NCBI RefSeq assembly: GCF_033366695.1
Contig: NZ_JAOBTQ010000001.1
Coordinates: 8,343,426-8,407,425 of the forward strand
DNA length: 64,000 nucleotides
Origin: Streptomyces sp. SCL15-4
GTDB lineage: Bacteria; Actinomycetota; Actinomycetes; Streptomycetales; Streptomycetaceae
Direction: 5' to 3'
Shown: one piece after another, positions 63,064 to 64,000 of the stretch
Numbering within the stretch: position 1 is the first letter of the stretch
How the letters are laid out: each line of letters opens with the position of its first letter
The notes under the pieces: generated by a model
Databases searched by the model: none
What the model saw: the letters and a program-made list of their open reading frames with translations, nothing else
What the model was told of the DNA's origin: nothing
Program-made: the position numbers and the translations under genes

Positions 63064-63144
63064 GGGCGTCTCCTTGTCGGGAACAATCCTTCTCCTCTCG
63101 GTCCCGGCACGGACCCAATCCGACACCGCACCCCTGATCTATTT

Positions 63145-63160
63145 TGTGATCTGAATCACA
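63145..63160. promoter_or_regulatory. Consensus Crp-type binding site
   Basis: TGTGA-TCTGAA-TCACA matches the CRP/FNR palindrome TGTGA-N6-TCACA exactly, inside an AT-rich patch (ATTTTGTGATCTGAATCACA) that stands out from the GC-rich surroundings. It is 82 bases before the 63063 start on the minus strand. Confidence 0.65.
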
Positions 63161-63173
63161 GCGCCCGAGATGC

Positions 63174-63683
63174 TCAAGGCCCGGCACATCTCCAGTGCCC
63201 GGGGCGTTGGCCCGTTCCCGGCGACGGGTGCCCGGTGGACGCGGCAGGCCCCCTCCCGGCCGGCACGAGACCGTCCCGGTACGCGGCGGCCGCGTACCAC
63301 GCGTCCTGTCCTTCCTCGCCCGCCCCGGCCACACTGCGCGCGAACTCCACCAGCCGCTGCGACGCCGAGCGCTGCAGCGCCCACACCAGGGGCTCACGCA
63401 CGGCGGCCACCGGCGGCTCCGGCACCCGGGCCGTCCCCGGCCGCACCGGTGGCGTCCCGGCCTCGGCGAACCACGCCAGCATGGCCAGCCGCTGATCACG
63501 GCCCTGCCGAAGATGCCGGGCCAGCGCCGCCGCCCCACGACCAGGGTGCGCCTGCTCCCGCCTCGTGGCGGCGCCTCGTCTCCGCAGCGCTCCTCGCCGG
63601 GGCCGTCCGCCACCTCGGGGTCTTCTGGCCGGCCTCGCAGTGACCTGGCAGCACGACTGGCACCCCCGATACCCGCCTGACAC
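63174..63683 (-). CDS. Possible hypothetical gene next to the terminus
   Basis: The frame is convincing from about 63490 on (RLAMLAWFAEAGTPPVRPGT, PLVWALQRSASQRLVEFARS, GAGEEGQDAWYAAAAYRDGL) but Arg-rich and weak before that, so the true start is uncertain. No family is recognised. It may be a truncated gene next to the replicon end. Confidence 0.35.
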   Translation of the reverse strand: MSGGYRGCQSCCQVTARPARRPRGGGRPRRGALRRRGAATRREQAHPGRGAAALARHLRQGRDQRLAMLAWFAEAGTPPVRPGTARVPEPPVAAVREPLVWALQRSASQRLVEFARSVAGAGEEGQDAWYAAAAYRDGLVPAGRGPAASTGHPSPGTGQRPGHWRCAGP

Positions 63684-63711
63684 ACACCCGCTGAGGCGAT
63701 GTCAGGCGGGT
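63671..63711. repeat. 12-bp perfect inverted repeat near the right edge
   Basis: ACCCGCCTGACA (63671-63682) and TGTCAGGCGGGT (63700-63711) form a 12-bp stem with a 17-base loop. It may be the innermost of the terminal palindromes or a terminator. Confidence 0.6.
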
Positions 63712-63780
63712 ACGGCTGCACAGAGATTGAGCACCCCTCCGTGCTCCCACCCGACACACCACAGACCCGTCCACCGTAAT

Positions 63781-64000
63781 CTCCCGCTCAGGGAGGCACA
63801 TACCCAAACCCGGATTCATTCAAAATTCTGAGACGAAGGAGTCGCCGGCTCGGAGCGTAAGCGGAGAGCCGGAAGACCATCCCCCCAACGTGCGGATCCA
63901 GCGAAAATTCTTGGGGAAGGAAACACGGCTCGGAGCGCAGCGCAGAGCCAACTCCTCGCAACGCGAGGAGTTCCACTTCTCTACCCGCGCGCAGCGCGGG
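63781..64000. repeat. Array of palindromes, telomere-like replicon end
   Basis: Reading inward from the last base: CCCGCGC-GCA-GCGCGGG (63984-64000); AACTCCTCGC-AAC-GCGAGGAGTT (63950-63972, 10-bp stem); GGCTC...GCGCAGCGC...GAGCC (63927-63949); CCGGCTC...GAGCCGG (63845-63872); CTCCC-GCTCA-GGGAG (63781-63795). Stems closed by 3-base loops, the terminal CCCGC, and closure of the outermost palindrome exactly at base 64000 are features of Streptomyces telomeres, whose 3' overhang folds into such hairpins for terminal-protein-primed patching. The sequence is not the archetypal type, and the window edge might be a slice rather than a true end. Confidence 0.65.

Overview
The window is very GC-rich, with strong G/C preference at third codon positions, frequent GTG/TTG starts and rare TTA codons. 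Its typical families (DUF6083, DUF6283, the TIGR02391 family, XRE regulators) point to a Streptomyces or close relative. Almost nothing is housekeeping: it reads as an accessory arm packed with conflict systems and mobile DNA. The last 220 bases form a run of palindromes that closes exactly on the final base, which suggests (inference) that the right edge is the telomere of a linear chromosome or plasmid.

Layout. 1-3724: the 3' part of an RHS/YD-repeat toxin with a papain-fold-like C-terminal domain, then a probable immunity gene. 3725-4755: gene-free, with remnants and degenerate ~32-bp repeats spaced like a CRISPR. 4756-5856: two unknown genes. 6149-11424: a leftward two-gene operon of a very large STAND-like protein that begins at its Walker B motif, plus a translationally coupled partner; related repeats lie upstream of it. 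12182-15902: a complete ABC-three-component (ABC-3C) conflict system. 16214-21429: the leftward core of a Tn7-like transposon (TniQ, TnsA, TnsB, TnsC). 21600-24044: an SF2 helicase with helicase-associated (HA) domains. 24220-33016: three IS5-type insertion sequences, an ISAs1 scrap, an unknown TTA-containing gene, an XRE/zinc-protein pair with tandem operators, a frameshifted DUF6083 gene and a UvrD-like helicase. 33144-34680: small hypothetical genes and a lipoprotein.

34936-51272 is the centre of interest. A leftward Wadjet type I operon (jetABCD, anti-plasmid SMC system) lies behind a second leftward operon of four genes: a winged-helix-like protein, a Cas4-like Fe-S PD-(D/E)XK nuclease, a large unknown protein and an SF1 helicase. 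That operon is transcribed divergently, from a 135-bp promoter region, from a translationally coupled SbcD/SbcC-like pair. The six genes around this promoter look like one uncharacterised DNA end-processing or defence system.

51429-64000: a second HA-domain SF2 helicase, a frameshifted gene, a HTH-containing protein, a frameshifted AlbA_2/Schlafen-like gene and a TIGR02391 gene. The last two start a few bases behind near-perfect copies of the actinobacterial DNA-damage promoter (TTGTCAGTGGC-N6-TAGGGT type). Then come XRE and membrane-protein genes, a gene with a consensus Crp site upstream, and the terminal palindromes. At least three genes carry single-base frameshifts, two of them in homopolymers, so either real decay or base-calling error must be considered.
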